Origin: Calderihabitans maritimus
GTDB lineage: Bacteria > Bacillota > KKC1 > Calderihabitantales > Calderihabitantaceae
Assembly (NCBI RefSeq): GCF_002207765.1
Contig: NZ_BDGJ01000065.1
Location: 1 to 34,152, forward strand
Direction: 5' to 3'
Length of the DNA: 34,152 nt
The notes beneath the pieces are model-generated. The model was given only the letters and a program-made list of their open reading frames with translations, did not search any database and was not told the DNA's origin. The position numbers and the translations under genes were made by a program. Below, one piece after another: positions 1 to 9,976 of this stretch (position 1 is its first letter; each line of letters opens with the position of its first letter).

Positions 1-83
1 TTGGGGTAAGATGTTTTGTTTGATACCCTAAAACGACCTATTTGTGCTTGCTTCCGCACAGCGCAATTGGCTCCACTCATTTT

Positions 84-110
84 TTGACCTGAATCTTTTT
101 ATGATATACT
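84..110 (+). promoter_or_regulatory. Candidate promoter for the penicillin-binding protein gene
   Basis: TTGACC (84-89) and TATACT (105-110) are 15 bases apart, shorter than the ideal 17. A second -10-like TATAAT lies at 117-122. The region is AT-rich and sits 64 bases before the start codon. Bases 1-83 show no gene. Confidence 0.35.
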
Positions 111-173
111 TTATGATATAATAGGTTGGAGAAACAGCACGCGATATACAGAAATTAAGAGGAGGTTACTCCA

Positions 174-2909
174 TTGCCTAAGAAAGTCAGACGAAAACTC
201 AACATATTTCGCTTAGCCCTACTAATTGTCCTTTTGTTTACTTTCATAGCTGCGGGCGCCGGAGTAGGTTTTCTTGCCGGTGTTATACACAATTTACCCA
301 AATGGACACCCGGAGAAATTGAAACTGAATTAACTACTTTTGTCTACGACCAAAACGGGAAAAAAATCGCTGAACTACACGGTACAGAAAACCGTATTCC
401 AGTAGATTTCGAGATTATCCCCAAACATTTAAAAGATGCATTCCTGGCCATAGAAGACCCTCACTTTTATGAACATCCCGGGATAAGCCTGAAGGCAATT
501 GCCCGGGCTGCTTACGTTAACCTGCGGGAAGGAAGGTTTGCCCAAGGAGGCAGTACCATTACCCAACAATTAGTTAAAACGGCCTATTTGAAAAATCCCA
601 AAAAAACCATCAAAAGAAAAATTCAGGAAGCTTTGATGGCCATCCAGTTGGAGAGAATGTACACTAAAGATCAAATATTTGAAATGTATTTAAATCAAAT
701 CTATTTCGGTCACGGTGCGTATGGTGTTCAAGCCGCGGCCAAAACTTATTTTGGTAAGGATGTTCAAGATTTAACCCTGGGCGAAGCGGCTATGCTGGCG
801 GGATTGGTAAGAAATCCTGCAGCCTACTCACCCTTTTTAAACGAAACTGCAGCTAAGAAGCGCCGGGCGGTAGTACTGGCCAAAATGGTAGAATACGGAT
901 TTATTGACGAAAAGGAAGCCGATATCGCTCGCGCCGAAAAGTTTAACCTGGTTGAACGCAAACAAAAAGCTCGGTACAAGTATCCCTACTTTATCGACCA
1001 TGTAATTGAGGAAGCAGAGAAGATACTAGAGCAAAACGGTATAGAATCAGCCCAAGTTTATAAGGGAGGTTTGAAAATTTACACTACCCTGGATCCCCGT
1101 ATCCAGGAAACACTGCAGACAGTCTATCAAGATCCTCAGTACTTCCCTGCAAGTAACGACAAGGACCGGCCGGTACAAAGCGCTATGGTAATCTTAGAAC
1201 CGGCAACCGGCCAGATAAAGGCCCTCATTGGAGGTAGGGAGCATGTCACCAAGAGAGGACTTAACAGAGCCACGCAAATGAGGCGCCAACCCGGTTCGGC
1301 TATTAAGCCCATAGCTGTTTATGCGCCGGCCTTGGAAAAAGGCTTTACTCCCGCCACCGTTATTGACGATGTACCCACTGAGTTTCCGTCAGTACCGAAG
1401 CCATATCGCCCGGAAAATTACGACGGTCGCTGGCGCGGACTTATCACCCTGCGCGAAGCTGTAAGGTGGTCTGTCAACGTACCGGCGGTAAAAGTTTTAG
1501 ATGCTATCGGCGTGGAAACCGGATATCAATTTGCGAAGGATCTGGGTCTACCCCTACTTCCTCAGGATAAGCATTTAAGTCTTGCCCTCGGTGGCATCAC
1601 CGAAGGCGTATCGCCTTTGGAGCTGGTTGCCGCCTACGCGGCTTTTGCCAATCAAGGGGTTTATATCGAACCCTACGCCATCACTAAAATAACTGATAAT
1701 GAGGGCAATGTCCTTTACGAGCACAAACCTAAACGGCGTATCGTCATGAGTGAACAAACTGCCTATTTGATGACTGATATCTTAAAAACGGTAGTTGAAT
1801 CCGGTACCGGCTGGAGGGCTAAGATGAATCGTCCGGTAGCCGGAAAAACTGGAACCACCCAGTTACCGGACAGGCCGGAATTTAAGGGTCTTAAAGGTAA
1901 TAGAGACGCCTGGTTTGTCGGTTACACGCCTGAACTGGCGGGAGTCGTCTGGATGGGATACGATATCACTGATAAAGACCACTTTCTCCAAAGGGTATAT
2001 GGCGGTAAATACCCAGCTATGATCTGGAAAGCGGTTATGTCGGAAGCTTTGAAAGACGTACCTGTAAGACAATTCCCACGTCCCGAAGGTATTGTTACCG
2101 CCGCCGTAGATATAAAGTCAGGTCTTTTGCCGAGCGAACTCACTCCTGAGGAATTTATACGCACCGAAATTTTCACCAAAGACACTCTCCCTAAAGAAGT
2201 TTCCAATGTATGGGTAGAAGCTCAAGTCTGTGCAGAAACGGGCAAGCTGCCCACTCCTTTCTGTCCCACCGTTGTAACTGGAGTTTTTCTAAAACGCCCG
2301 GTACCTTATGACGGTGATGTCAAACCGGAAGATGCAGACCTTGAACTTCCCCGGGAATTGTGCGACATTCATGGTCCCCAAGCGGGAAGCACAGTGCAGG
2401 TATGCACCGACAGCCGTCATAAAGGTGAACTAGTGTTGGCCAATATCCCAGGCCCCGGCGAAGAAGGGGGCTGTCCGCCGGAGTTGATCGAGGAAATAAT
2501 CGTGCAACCGGGGAACTACCCGAGCCGGTACTGCGACCTCCCAGACCATAATATAGTCCAGAGATCGGCAGCACCACCGGGAGATGAGCCTCCAGCTAGG
2601 GACAAACAGGCTCCCCCAGAACCTCAACTGCAGGCCTGGGTAGAAACCTCAGAGGATTCCTCCAGCGGAATTCAGGTGCGTTTAACCTGGACCGAACCTG
2701 AAGAAGATCGCAATTATATCTATTCTATCGATCGCTGGACTGATTCCAATCCTACTAAATATAACATTGGGATAACTACCAGCAACCAATTTATAGATCG
2801 AAAAGTGGAAAAAGACCAAATTTACCATTATCGTATCTTTGCCATTGATCCCAAAACCGGCTTAACCAGCCCTTCGAGCGAAGTTACTGTTGAAACCGAA
2901 ATAAATTAA
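174..2909 (+). CDS. Class A penicillin-binding protein (PBP1A type) with C-terminal fibronectin III domain
   Basis: Bifunctional peptidoglycan glycosyltransferase/transpeptidase at the outer face of the membrane. TTG start with SD GGAGG at 161-165, eight bases upstream. A basic N-terminus and one membrane helix (about residues 12-38) are followed by a GT51 domain with the catalytic Glu in AIEDPHFYEHPG (E94) and GGSTITQQLVK (about 125-135). The transpeptidase domain carries all three motifs: SAIK (S375-K378), SVN (S433-N435) and KTGT (from K558). After about residue 650 comes a cysteine-containing segment (CAETGKLPTPFCP and further Cys), a Pro/Glu-rich linker, and a fibronectin-III-like module at about 815-911. 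It is the only well-supported intact rightward gene here and converges on mutS2. All catalytic residues are present, so it should be active. Confidence 0.95.
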   Translation: MPKKVRRKLNIFRLALLIVLLFTFIAAGAGVGFLAGVIHNLPKWTPGEIETELTTFVYDQNGKKIAELHGTENRIPVDFEIIPKHLKDAFLAIEDPHFYEHPGISLKAIARAAYVNLREGRFAQGGSTITQQLVKTAYLKNPKKTIKRKIQEALMAIQLERMYTKDQIFEMYLNQIYFGHGAYGVQAAAKTYFGKDVQDLTLGEAAMLAGLVRNPAAYSPFLNETAAKKRRAVVLAKMVEYGFIDEKEADIARAEKFNLVERKQKARYKYPYFIDHVIEEAEKILEQNGIESAQVYKGGLKIYTTLDPRIQETLQTVYQDPQYFPASNDKDRPVQSAMVILEPATGQIKALIGGREHVTKRGLNRATQMRRQPGSAIKPIAVYAPALEKGFTPATVIDDVPTEFPSVPKPYRPENYDGRWRGLITLREAVRWSVNVPAVKVLDAIGVETGYQFAKDLGLPLLPQDKHLSLALGGITEGVSPLELVAAYAAFANQGVYIEPYAITKITDNEGNVLYEHKPKRRIVMSEQTAYLMTDILKTVVESGTGWRAKMNRPVAGKTGTTQLPDRPEFKGLKGNRDAWFVGYTPELAGVVWMGYDITDKDHFLQRVYGGKYPAMIWKAVMSEALKDVPVRQFPRPEGIVTAAVDIKSGLLPSELTPEEFIRTEIFTKDTLPKEVSNVWVEAQVCAETGKLPTPFCPTVVTGVFLKRPVPYDGDVKPEDADLELPRELCDIHGPQAGSTVQVCTDSRHKGELVLANIPGPGEEGGCPPELIEEIIVQPGNYPSRYCDLPDHNIVQRSAAPPGDEPPARDKQAPPEPQLQAWVETSEDSSSGIQVRLTWTEPEEDRNYIYSIDRWTDSNPTKYNIGITTSNQFIDRKVEKDQIYHYRIFAIDPKTGLTSPSSEVTVETEIN

Positions 2910-2918
2910 GCGGAAATA

Positions 2919-2947
2919 GGAAGGGGCGGTAAATAACCGCCCTTTCC
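2919..2947. terminator. Hairpin between convergent PBP and mutS2 genes
   Basis: GGGCGGT (2924-2930) pairs with ACCGCCC (2936-2942) around a five-base loop. Flanking bases extend the stem to about 12 pairs with one wobble. Only a short T run follows on the + strand, so it is a plausible but not textbook terminator, mainly for the PBP gene. Confidence 0.5.
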
Positions 2948-3011
2948 CGAAACCGTACGTGAGGACCTCTCAACGTCTCGACAGGCCCTGCCTCTCTGCG
3001 AGTACTTCCAA

Positions 3012-5384
3012 CTATGAGCCGGTTAATTCAACGACCGTCACACCGGTTCCACCCTCTTTTGGACTGCCAAACCAGAAGTTTTTTACCTGCTTGTGTTCAC
3101 TAAGGTATTCCCGGATGGCCGTCCTTAGCGCCCCCGTACCTTTACCGTGAATTATAAAAACACGAGCAAGGCCGCTGAGTACGGCATCGTCCAGGTAACG
3201 TTCAACTGCTGCCACTGCCTCCTCTACCGTCATCCCCCTTAGGTCAATCTCGGGTCGGATATTCTTAGTTTTCTCTGCCATAATCCGACCAATGCTTGCT
3301 TTCTGTTCTTCTGTCGCTTTGTCACCAGAAGCAAGCCTGATGTCTTTTAAAGGAACGTTGAGCTTCAAAATTCCTACCTGAACCTGCACCTCTCCCTGGG
3401 TATTAGGTTCACTCACTACATAACCCTTTTGTTGGAGCCGAGGTATTTCTACATAATCTCCCGGTTTAACCGTAGAAGGGGCGGTCCCCTTTTGAGCCGG
3501 GGTATACTTGTCAATTTCTTCGTCTAACTGCCGGTCCATATCCTTTAACTTTTCTCTGGCCTGTTGCTCTGCCCGGACACGAGCCTTGCGGAATTCTTCG
3601 TCCAGCGTATACTCCATTTCCTTAACTACTGCTTCTGCCTTCTGGCGATATTCCTTGATGATTTCTTGCCCCTTCTCGTATGCTTCTTTTAAAATTCGGG
3701 CTTCCTTCTGCTCTAACTCCGCTTTCTTGAGCTCTAGTTCATTTTTTAGCAACTCCAATTGTCCCTTAAGTTTTTCTATTTCTTTTCTCTCTCGCTCGCT
3801 AACACGCCGCTTTTCTTCCAATTCCTGAAGCAGTTCCGTAAGCCTCATCTCTTCTCCCGATAGATGCTGCCGGGCACGGTTCACCACTTCCGGTGATAGC
3901 CCGAGGCGAGAAGCAATCTCAAATGCGTTGCTCCGACCAGGCAGTCCTATTGTTAGGCGGTAGGTAGGTTGCAAAGTGTCTATATCAAATTCCACACTGG
4001 CATTTTCCACCCGGTCTGTGTTAAAGGCAAAAATCTTTAGCTCACTATAGTGAGTAGTTGCTATAGTTTTAGCCCTTTTTTGCTGCAGGTATTCCAGTAT
4101 AGCTATAGCCAAAGCTGAACCCTCGGTAGGATCGGTACCTGCTCCCAGCTCATCAAGAAGGACCAGGGAATTATCGTCGGCAACCTGCAGAATATTAACT
4201 ATATTAGTCATATGGGAAGAAAAAGTACTCAAGGACTGTTCAATGCTTTGTTCGTCTCCGATGTCGGCAAAAACCTGACCAAAAACAGCCAGCTCTGTCC
4301 CTGCCTCTGCCGGAACATGCAGCCCGCACTGGGCCATGAGGGTGAGAAGTCCTACCGTTTTTAAGGTTACTGTCTTGCCCCCGGTATTAGGTCCCGTGAT
4401 TACCAAAATATCAAAATCTTTACCCAAGTGAAGACTTATTGGCACCACCGAACCGGGAATTAGAGGATGTCGGGCACCGATAAGTTTAATTCTTCCTTCT
4501 TGATTTAAACTGGGGAGGCCCGCATCCATCCGCTCACTCAGACGTCCTTTAGCCATAATAAAGTCTATGCGGGCTAAAGCCTGCAACGTTTCCCGGATTT
4601 GCGGTATTTTAGCCGATATCAGAGTGGTCAGCTGCGCCAAAATAGCTTCTATCTCCTTCTGTTCAGCCGCCTTCAAACGTCGCAATTCATTGTTCAGCTC
4701 CACTACTGCCATTGGCTCAATAAACAAAGTGGCGCCACTGGCCGACTGGTCGTGAACTAAACCGGGGAAAAAGGAACGATACTCCTGTTTTACGGGAACC
4801 ACATACCGGTCTCCCCGTAGGGTTATAATTTTTTCCTGCAGGTACTTCTGCTGTTCGGGCGACCGCAGGATGCTTTCCAAATGCTTTTTTATTCGATCTT
4901 GTATATTTCTTATCTGCTTTCTTATCCGAAGCAGTTCAGCAGAAGCATGATCGGCAACTTCCCCTTCCGGTGTTATAGCTTCATTTACTTCTCTTTCAAT
5001 TTCTCTCAACACAGCTAAAGATGCTGCTTCTTTTTTTAAAAGGGGAAAATCGCCCTCTATTTCCAGCAAAAACTTTTTCAACCGGCGGCTCGCCCTTAAA
5101 GTATCTACTACGGCTAGAAGTTCAAAAGGCTCTAACAGGCGGCCTATTTGGGCCTTTCTCAAAGGTTCTTCTATTTCCCGGATGCCGCCTAACGGTACCA
5201 AAGGATACCGTCTGAGAACTTCTCTTGCCTCCGTAGTTTCCTGTAACCTTGTGGATACTTCTCCTATATCCGCCGAAGGGTGAAGCTCCTCCACCAGCTT
5301 CTTCCCCAGCGACGAGGTGCAGCATTCTTTCAGTTTGGCCAAAATCTTGGGTAATTCCAACTGCCTGATACTCTTTTCGTTCAC
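3012..5384 (-). CDS. mutS2: MutS2 family protein (ATPase with C-terminal Smr nuclease domain)
   Basis: MutS2 proteins act on branched DNA to suppress recombination, and some rescue collided ribosomes. They do not do classical mismatch repair. The frame is open further upstream, but family N-termini look like MNEKxxxxLE. I therefore choose GTG at 5384 (VNEKSIRQLELPKIL) with SD-like AAGGGTGG just upstream, giving 790 residues. The Walker A motif GPNTGGKT lies near residues 330-337, followed by the ABC-type signature and Walker B region (LVLLDELGAGTDP). A long Glu/Lys/Arg-rich coiled coil occupies about 500-620. The Smr domain at about 712-790 has DLRG and HGKGTGALR. It is the last gene of the leftward housekeeping series, 43 bases after the U32 gene, so probably co-transcribed. 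No sign of inactivation. Confidence 0.95.
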   Translation of the reverse strand: MNEKSIRQLELPKILAKLKECCTSSLGKKLVEELHPSADIGEVSTRLQETTEAREVLRRYPLVPLGGIREIEEPLRKAQIGRLLEPFELLAVVDTLRASRRLKKFLLEIEGDFPLLKKEAASLAVLREIEREVNEAITPEGEVADHASAELLRIRKQIRNIQDRIKKHLESILRSPEQQKYLQEKIITLRGDRYVVPVKQEYRSFFPGLVHDQSASGATLFIEPMAVVELNNELRRLKAAEQKEIEAILAQLTTLISAKIPQIRETLQALARIDFIMAKGRLSERMDAGLPSLNQEGRIKLIGARHPLIPGSVVPISLHLGKDFDILVITGPNTGGKTVTLKTVGLLTLMAQCGLHVPAEAGTELAVFGQVFADIGDEQSIEQSLSTFSSHMTNIVNILQVADDNSLVLLDELGAGTDPTEGSALAIAILEYLQQKRAKTIATTHYSELKIFAFNTDRVENASVEFDIDTLQPTYRLTIGLPGRSNAFEIASRLGLSPEVVNRARQHLSGEEMRLTELLQELEEKRRVSERERKEIEKLKGQLELLKNELELKKAELEQKEARILKEAYEKGQEIIKEYRQKAEAVVKEMEYTLDEEFRKARVRAEQQAREKLKDMDRQLDEEIDKYTPAQKGTAPSTVKPGDYVEIPRLQQKGYVVSEPNTQGEVQVQVGILKLNVPLKDIRLASGDKATEEQKASIGRIMAEKTKNIRPEIDLRGMTVEEAVAAVERYLDDAVLSGLARVFIIHGKGTGALRTAIREYLSEHKQVKNFWFGSPKEGGTGVTVVELTGS

Positions 5385-5427
5385 CACTATCCCACCCTTA
5401 TCAGATAACCACTGATTCCAAGCTAAA

Positions 5428-7965
5428 TTATAACACACCTCGATAATAGTGGCCTTTGGTAAATCCCGCCGCACTGGCTTTCTCCAATTCTTCCTTTAGC
5501 TTCGTCAAAGTACCCTTGTCTTTCCGAAGCTGCCATGCCTCGTCGATAGCTGTACGGTAAGCCGTGACCACCCGGCGGACATATTCGGCACTTTCCTTCT
5601 TGGCCTCAATTCGCAAAGAATTTATACCTAGATCCATAAACAAAGGTAAATCTTCTATCAAACACAGCTCTTTAGGATTGAAGACAAACATGCGGCAATA
5701 TTGATCACTTTCCAGAGGAAAGATAAAGTTCATCCGGTCTTTCAACCCAAACCTGCCTTGGTAGCATACCTGTCGACAGGGAGTTCCTTCAGTCCTTTCC
5801 CCAAGTATAGCACCTACGGCACAATATTCGGAAATCATTAGAGGAATAAATCCATGTACCAGGCATTCCAGGGAAATGTCAACCGGCAAGGAAAGTTCTT
5901 TTAGCTGCTCAAAATTCAACTCCGGCGAGAGGGTTATAGAATAAATTCCCTCCTCGGCCATAAACAAAGCTGCATGGTCATTAAATACGTTTAAGGGATA
6001 GTCACCGAAGATTCTTATTTGCGGACAAGTCTCCCTGACCAGTTGAAGAGAACCTAAATTCCCTACCATAATACCGTCAGGGTGCCAGGTAGCAACCTGC
6101 CGTAAATCACTGACCATGGAAGCCACTTGGTCTTCATGCCATATCCTGGGCATAACCAAAACGGCTTCCTTGCCCAAAGCTCGACATTTCTCTACCGCTT
6201 CCTCCAGTTCCCTGTTGGTAATAGGGGGTTTGGAACGAAACTGTTCTCCACCGAAATAAATGCGGTCGGCTCCGCTATCTAAGGCAGCTTCCAGGCTGGC
6301 TATATCTCCTACTACCACCGAAAGCAAAGGCTTGGTGCGAGGTCTTTTTTGATCTGATACCTCGACCAAGACCTTCTGCAGACGCTCTTCGAATTCGGCT
6401 CTAGGTACGGTTGGGAGGCGAACTTCCTCCGCGCGAAGTTCCTCCAGCCGGGCGACCGCTTCCCGCCGGGCTTTGTTAATCTCGCTAAGGGGCACCATGA
6501 TATTACCAATTATTTCGGCTTCCAGATGCCCCAATTCAAAAGGCGTATTCCCCAAGCGTTCTAACTGTCGCCGAATTACCTCTTCGGTAAGAGGATGCTT
6601 TAAAGCCTTTTCGCCCAAAAATTGTGTTTCTGCCGAGGCCTTACGTCCAGCCGGATCGGTCAATTCAATTCGAAGAGGCTCACCCTCTTTTGCCCTGACC
6701 ATGGCATTGACTTTTATTTTTCTGCTACCGGGCCCGCTGTATGATTTATGAGCCCGGGCCATCAACTCCCGATCGTAAGTTTTGAAAACCCGGTCACCTT
6801 TTTCCACCTTACGGGTAAGAGGCAAAACGACCTCTGCACCTGCTGGCGCCTCTTCGGTCTTTTGTCCTTTCCACCATATTTCCTCTACCGTAGTTCCTAC
6901 CCGGCTTCCCCGGCTGACCCACACTTCAATTCCATCTCCCCGCCTTAGCGGTTCCTCCAGTCTTATTATTGCCTGCTTCGTCCCGGCATTATATCCCGTT
7001 ACCCTTCCCAGGAAAAGCCCCCGGTTGTTGGGTCGCTTATAACTCATCAAATCCCGTCCTGGATTGCCAAAAAAATAACCGGTGGTAAACTGGCGGTTGA
7101 ATATCTGTTCCAGTTCCTTCTGTTCTCTCTCCGTAACGAAGAAATGTTCAGGGTTTTCCCAGTAGCGATCTAATACCTGCCGGTAGATCCTGGTCACGGT
7201 GGCCACATACTCCGGCCTCTTCATACGTCCCTCTACTTTAAAAGCTCTTACTCCCGCCTCTACTAGCTGCGGTAGACAATCTAACATATTCAAGTCCCGC
7301 GGGCTAAGCAGGTGCAACCCGAAAGTCTTGTCCGTCAGTTCTCTACCCTTTTCGTCTACCAAGCGATAAGTCATGCGGCATGGCTGGGCACAGCGGCCCC
7401 GGTTACCGCTGCGCCCTCCAATCATACTGCTCATAAGGCATTGTCCTGAATAAGATATACATAAAGCTCCATGGACAAAAGTCTCCAGCTCAATATCAGT
7501 CTTCTGCCTGATATTTTTAATATTATTGAGAGATACTTCCCGGGCCAATACCACTCTTTTAACGCCGTGTTTCTCTAGAAAACGGCAGCCGGCACTATTA
7601 TGAACCGTCATTTGGGTGCTGGCGTGGATCTCCAGCTGGGGAAGAACTTCCCGCAATATCTTAAGTAATCCCAGGTCCTGCACAATTACAGCATTTATAC
7701 CCTGCTGAGTCAGCCGGTAGATAAACCGCACTGCACTCTCTAGCTCCCTCTTGTCCAGAAGAGTGTTTACCGTGACGTAAATCTTAACTCCCCGGGGTTG
7801 GCTGTAGGCAAGGGCCTCCTTCATCTCTTGATCATCAAAATTATCTGCGTAATGACGGGCGCTGAAAAGCTTTCCTCCTAAATATACGGCATCTGCACCG
7901 TTTTCCACCGCAGCCATTAGTGCTTCCATGTTTCCCGCAGGGGCCAGCAGCTCCGGTTTTTGCAC
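5428..7965 (-). CDS. U32-family protein with two U32-like modules (RlhA-type)
   Basis: U32 proteins, long annotated as peptidases, include tRNA and 23S rRNA hydroxylation factors (TrhP, RlhA). This one has a DUF3656-type middle region as in RlhA, so an RNA-modification role is inferred. An ATG at 7986 has no SD. GTG at 7965 has GGAGG eight bases upstream and gives the family-like N-terminus VQKPELLAPAGN, for 845 residues. The first module has the U32 signature (ETFVHGALCISYSGQCLMS) and a RGRCAQPCR cysteine pair. A second copy near the C-terminus has ECLVHGFIPLMISEYC and GTPCRQVCYQGR, suggesting an internal duplication and two possible metal or Fe-S sites. It lies upstream of mutS2, in the same direction. 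Confidence 0.88.
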   Translation of the reverse strand: MQKPELLAPAGNMEALMAAVENGADAVYLGGKLFSARHYADNFDDQEMKEALAYSQPRGVKIYVTVNTLLDKRELESAVRFIYRLTQQGINAVIVQDLGLLKILREVLPQLEIHASTQMTVHNSAGCRFLEKHGVKRVVLAREVSLNNIKNIRQKTDIELETFVHGALCISYSGQCLMSSMIGGRSGNRGRCAQPCRMTYRLVDEKGRELTDKTFGLHLLSPRDLNMLDCLPQLVEAGVRAFKVEGRMKRPEYVATVTRIYRQVLDRYWENPEHFFVTEREQKELEQIFNRQFTTGYFFGNPGRDLMSYKRPNNRGLFLGRVTGYNAGTKQAIIRLEEPLRRGDGIEVWVSRGSRVGTTVEEIWWKGQKTEEAPAGAEVVLPLTRKVEKGDRVFKTYDRELMARAHKSYSGPGSRKIKVNAMVRAKEGEPLRIELTDPAGRKASAETQFLGEKALKHPLTEEVIRRQLERLGNTPFELGHLEAEIIGNIMVPLSEINKARREAVARLEELRAEEVRLPTVPRAEFEERLQKVLVEVSDQKRPRTKPLLSVVVGDIASLEAALDSGADRIYFGGEQFRSKPPITNRELEEAVEKCRALGKEAVLVMPRIWHEDQVASMVSDLRQVATWHPDGIMVGNLGSLQLVRETCPQIRIFGDYPLNVFNDHAALFMAEEGIYSITLSPELNFEQLKELSLPVDISLECLVHGFIPLMISEYCAVGAILGERTEGTPCRQVCYQGRFGLKDRMNFIFPLESDQYCRMFVFNPKELCLIEDLPLFMDLGINSLRIEAKKESAEYVRRVVTAYRTAIDEAWQLRKDKGTLTKLKEELEKASAAGFTKGHYYRGVL

Positions 7966-7994
7966 TTTGCCAACCTCCAATTCCATTTTTAATC

Positions 7995-8021
7995 AAAAGG
8001 ACGTGCGGTACACACGTCCTT
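7995..8021 (-). terminator. Hairpin at the end of the Nif3-like gene
   Basis: AAGGACGTG (7997-8005) pairs perfectly with CACGTCCTT (8013-8021) around a seven-base loop and overlaps the stop codon. On the minus strand it is followed only by TTGATTAAAA, so termination may be partial. Confidence 0.45.
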
Positions 8022-8979
8022 AGCTTTCTATTCTTTTAACCCGGTATAATCCCGAACAGGTGATGATGTTTATCCCCTGTTTTTCCAGCTCATCGAGGAA
8101 AAGGTTCATCCCCAAGGAATCACTGGCCAGGTGACCGGCAATAACTACGTTGATATGGTTCTTCTCCGCTTCTTTACGGTGTTTTTCCCCCATATGCATA
8201 CCTACTATAGTTCCCACGCCTGCCTGGGCCAGCTTGGAATACGCATCTTCCGAACCGCTGGTGCCGCCGGTCATATCTACAAAGATTTTGCCCGCCCGCC
8301 GCTCTTTGGAACCAACAATTATCTGAGGGCCGGCATTAATAGTCATGGCATAGGCGTATTCCGGAATGGTTTTAAGTAGTTTGATTACGTCCCCCACCGT
8401 TTCCGGCTTCTTCTCCTCGAAAAAGCGGTTAAGATAACGGGTTACTAGGTTGTCGCTAGGGGTATGGACACACATAAAGGGAATGTCAAAAAGACGAGCA
8501 ATGTCCACTGCCCGGTTATGGTTTACCGGCATAAGCCCTCGCTTCACTTCTTCAATACGGGGACCCATAATCCCCTCTGCTACGTTTATCGGTATTCCCA
8601 GTCCGGCCAGAACGTCTTCCTGTAGGTGCATTACATCGTGAAGCGCAGCCAGTGCTTTTCCTTCCGGATGGTGCCCCAGCAACAAATCTACGTTTTGCCC
8701 TTTCTCCCGCAGGCGTTCTGCTACCAGTACTTCTCCTATGGATATATCTATTCCGGCCAGAATCGTTTTGACTTCCCTGTTATCCTCGCCGTAAAGAATT
8801 CGCGTATCACTATAAGGATTAGACAGTTTTTCCTGGTCAAACTCCTTTTTGTCCTCTTCTTGCAACTTTTCAAACTTTTCCTTAGCCTTGGCGAGGAGAC
8901 CCTCTACTTCCTCTTTACCCCGAGGGTCTGCTTCCATGCCTAGTTTTATGGCTAGTTGATAGATTTCCTTCAGCAGCAT
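8020..8979 (-). CDS. Nif3-like dinuclear metal-centre protein (DUF34/NIF3 family)
   Basis: Nif3-family proteins bind a pair of metal ions. Their biochemical role is uncertain, with metal-insertase or hydrolase functions proposed. The family call rests on LLGHHPEGKAL (H103-H104), the later conserved His/Asp-rich segments (VHTPSDN, DMTGGTSG, GMHMGEKH) and the C-terminal AGHLASDSLG. It has 319 residues with a charged helical N-terminus at about 15-55. The ATG start has AAAGGAGG ten bases upstream. It lies between the phosphoglycerate-mutase-like gene and the U32 gene. A hairpin overlaps its stop codon. Confidence 0.78.
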   Translation of the reverse strand: MLLKEIYQLAIKLGMEADPRGKEEVEGLLAKAKEKFEKLQEEDKKEFDQEKLSNPYSDTRILYGEDNREVKTILAGIDISIGEVLVAERLREKGQNVDLLLGHHPEGKALAALHDVMHLQEDVLAGLGIPINVAEGIMGPRIEEVKRGLMPVNHNRAVDIARLFDIPFMCVHTPSDNLVTRYLNRFFEEKKPETVGDVIKLLKTIPEYAYAMTINAGPQIIVGSKERRAGKIFVDMTGGTSGSEDAYSKLAQAGVGTIVGMHMGEKHRKEAEKNHINVVIAGHLASDSLGMNLFLDELEKQGINIITCSGLYRVKRIES

Positions 8980-9050
8980 ATGGACAGTTCCTCCTTTAAC
9001 TTTTTCTCCACGCTGTATTCCCGATTAAACTGGAAAATCCTGCTGATAAA

Positions 9051-9959
9051 TTAAATTTTTCTGCTTTGACCATCTAACATATATAGTATAAACGGTGTTA
9101 TGTCTAGGATAGACTTAATCTGTTCTAACCCTTCTTCCTTCCTTGCTCCGACTAAGAGCGTAGGAACCGGATTGAGGGTGTGAGAACCGACGGTGAGGTC
9201 TTCCATATTCCCGTGGTCACTGACTATTACGATTAAAGTATTTGTTTTTTCCACACCCTTTATTACAGAACCCAAAAACCGGTCCAGTTTCTCCAATATT
9301 TGCACTGCTCTGGCAAAATCCTTCCGGTGACCGACTACATCAGTTTGAAAATATTCAAAAAGAACGAAGTCATGTTCCTGAACTATCGTAGCCAACCGCC
9401 TACCCGCCAGTTCCGGAGTTATTAAATTGACCTTTTCCCCTCGTAATCTTAAAATTTCGTTAGTCAGGTCCTGGTAAACCGCTTGACCTGCTTCCAAATC
9501 CTCTACTGTTTTTAGCTTCAGTCCGGCCGCCAAAGCCGCCTCCGTAGACACAGACCGGGGTCTTTTCCCCGCAAAAAAGTCTCCGGAAAAGGCGTTGGCA
9601 AAAACAGCCTTTTTCCCCCGGTCTAATACCCAGGAAAAAATGTTGCCCTGCCACAATAGCTCTTTAAGCTCAGGGGAAGGCAACCCGTTTAGGTGATATC
9701 CCAGCAGTCGAGCTGCATTAACCCCCGTCCACAGTGCCGTCTGCCCGGTAGCACTTTGGGGAATACCTGGTACATCCAGCCGGGCATCCGTGGGTATTAA
9801 AATCGCATCGGCTGTAATTAGGGGTTCCTCCCGTATGTACAAGCGGTGACCTCCTAATAACCCATCCAGTACGGGAGTTTGGGCTCTGTGGTAAGGATTC
9901 ACTTTGGGGTCCTCTTTCCCTAAACCAAGACCATCTATAAAGATCATTAACACTTTCAT
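9051..9959 (-). CDS. Alkaline-phosphatase-superfamily metalloenzyme (phosphoglycerate-mutase-like)
   Basis: The fold is that of the metalloenzyme superfamily shared by cofactor-independent phosphoglycerate mutase, phosphopentomutase and alkaline phosphatase. Seen: a metal-binding Asp in FIDGLG (D9), a likely nucleophile segment PQSATGQTALWTG (S69/T71), TDVVGHRKD, and SDHGN with a following SHT supplying further metal ligands. At 302 residues it is much shorter than iPGM (about 510), so it is probably a phosphatase or nuclease-like relative and not the glycolytic mutase. The substrate cannot be told. The ATG start has a modest SD (GAGGTT). The AAG-type glycosylase gene lies 17 bases upstream, so the two may be co-transcribed. 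Confidence 0.75.
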   Translation of the reverse strand: MKVLMIFIDGLGLGKEDPKVNPYHRAQTPVLDGLLGGHRLYIREEPLITADAILIPTDARLDVPGIPQSATGQTALWTGVNAARLLGYHLNGLPSPELKELLWQGNIFSWVLDRGKKAVFANAFSGDFFAGKRPRSVSTEAALAAGLKLKTVEDLEAGQAVYQDLTNEILRLRGEKVNLITPELAGRRLATIVQEHDFVLFEYFQTDVVGHRKDFARAVQILEKLDRFLGSVIKGVEKTNTLIVIVSDHGNMEDLTVGSHTLNPVPTLLVGARKEEGLEQIKSILDITPFILYMLDGQSRKI

Positions 9960-9976
9960 CAGAATTCAACCTCGAA

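Noticed and set aside
3508-3828. Rightward frame of 106 codons inside mutS2
   Set aside because: It is the antisense of the MutS2 coiled coil (Ser/Phe-rich shadow of Glu/Lys codons), with no SD.
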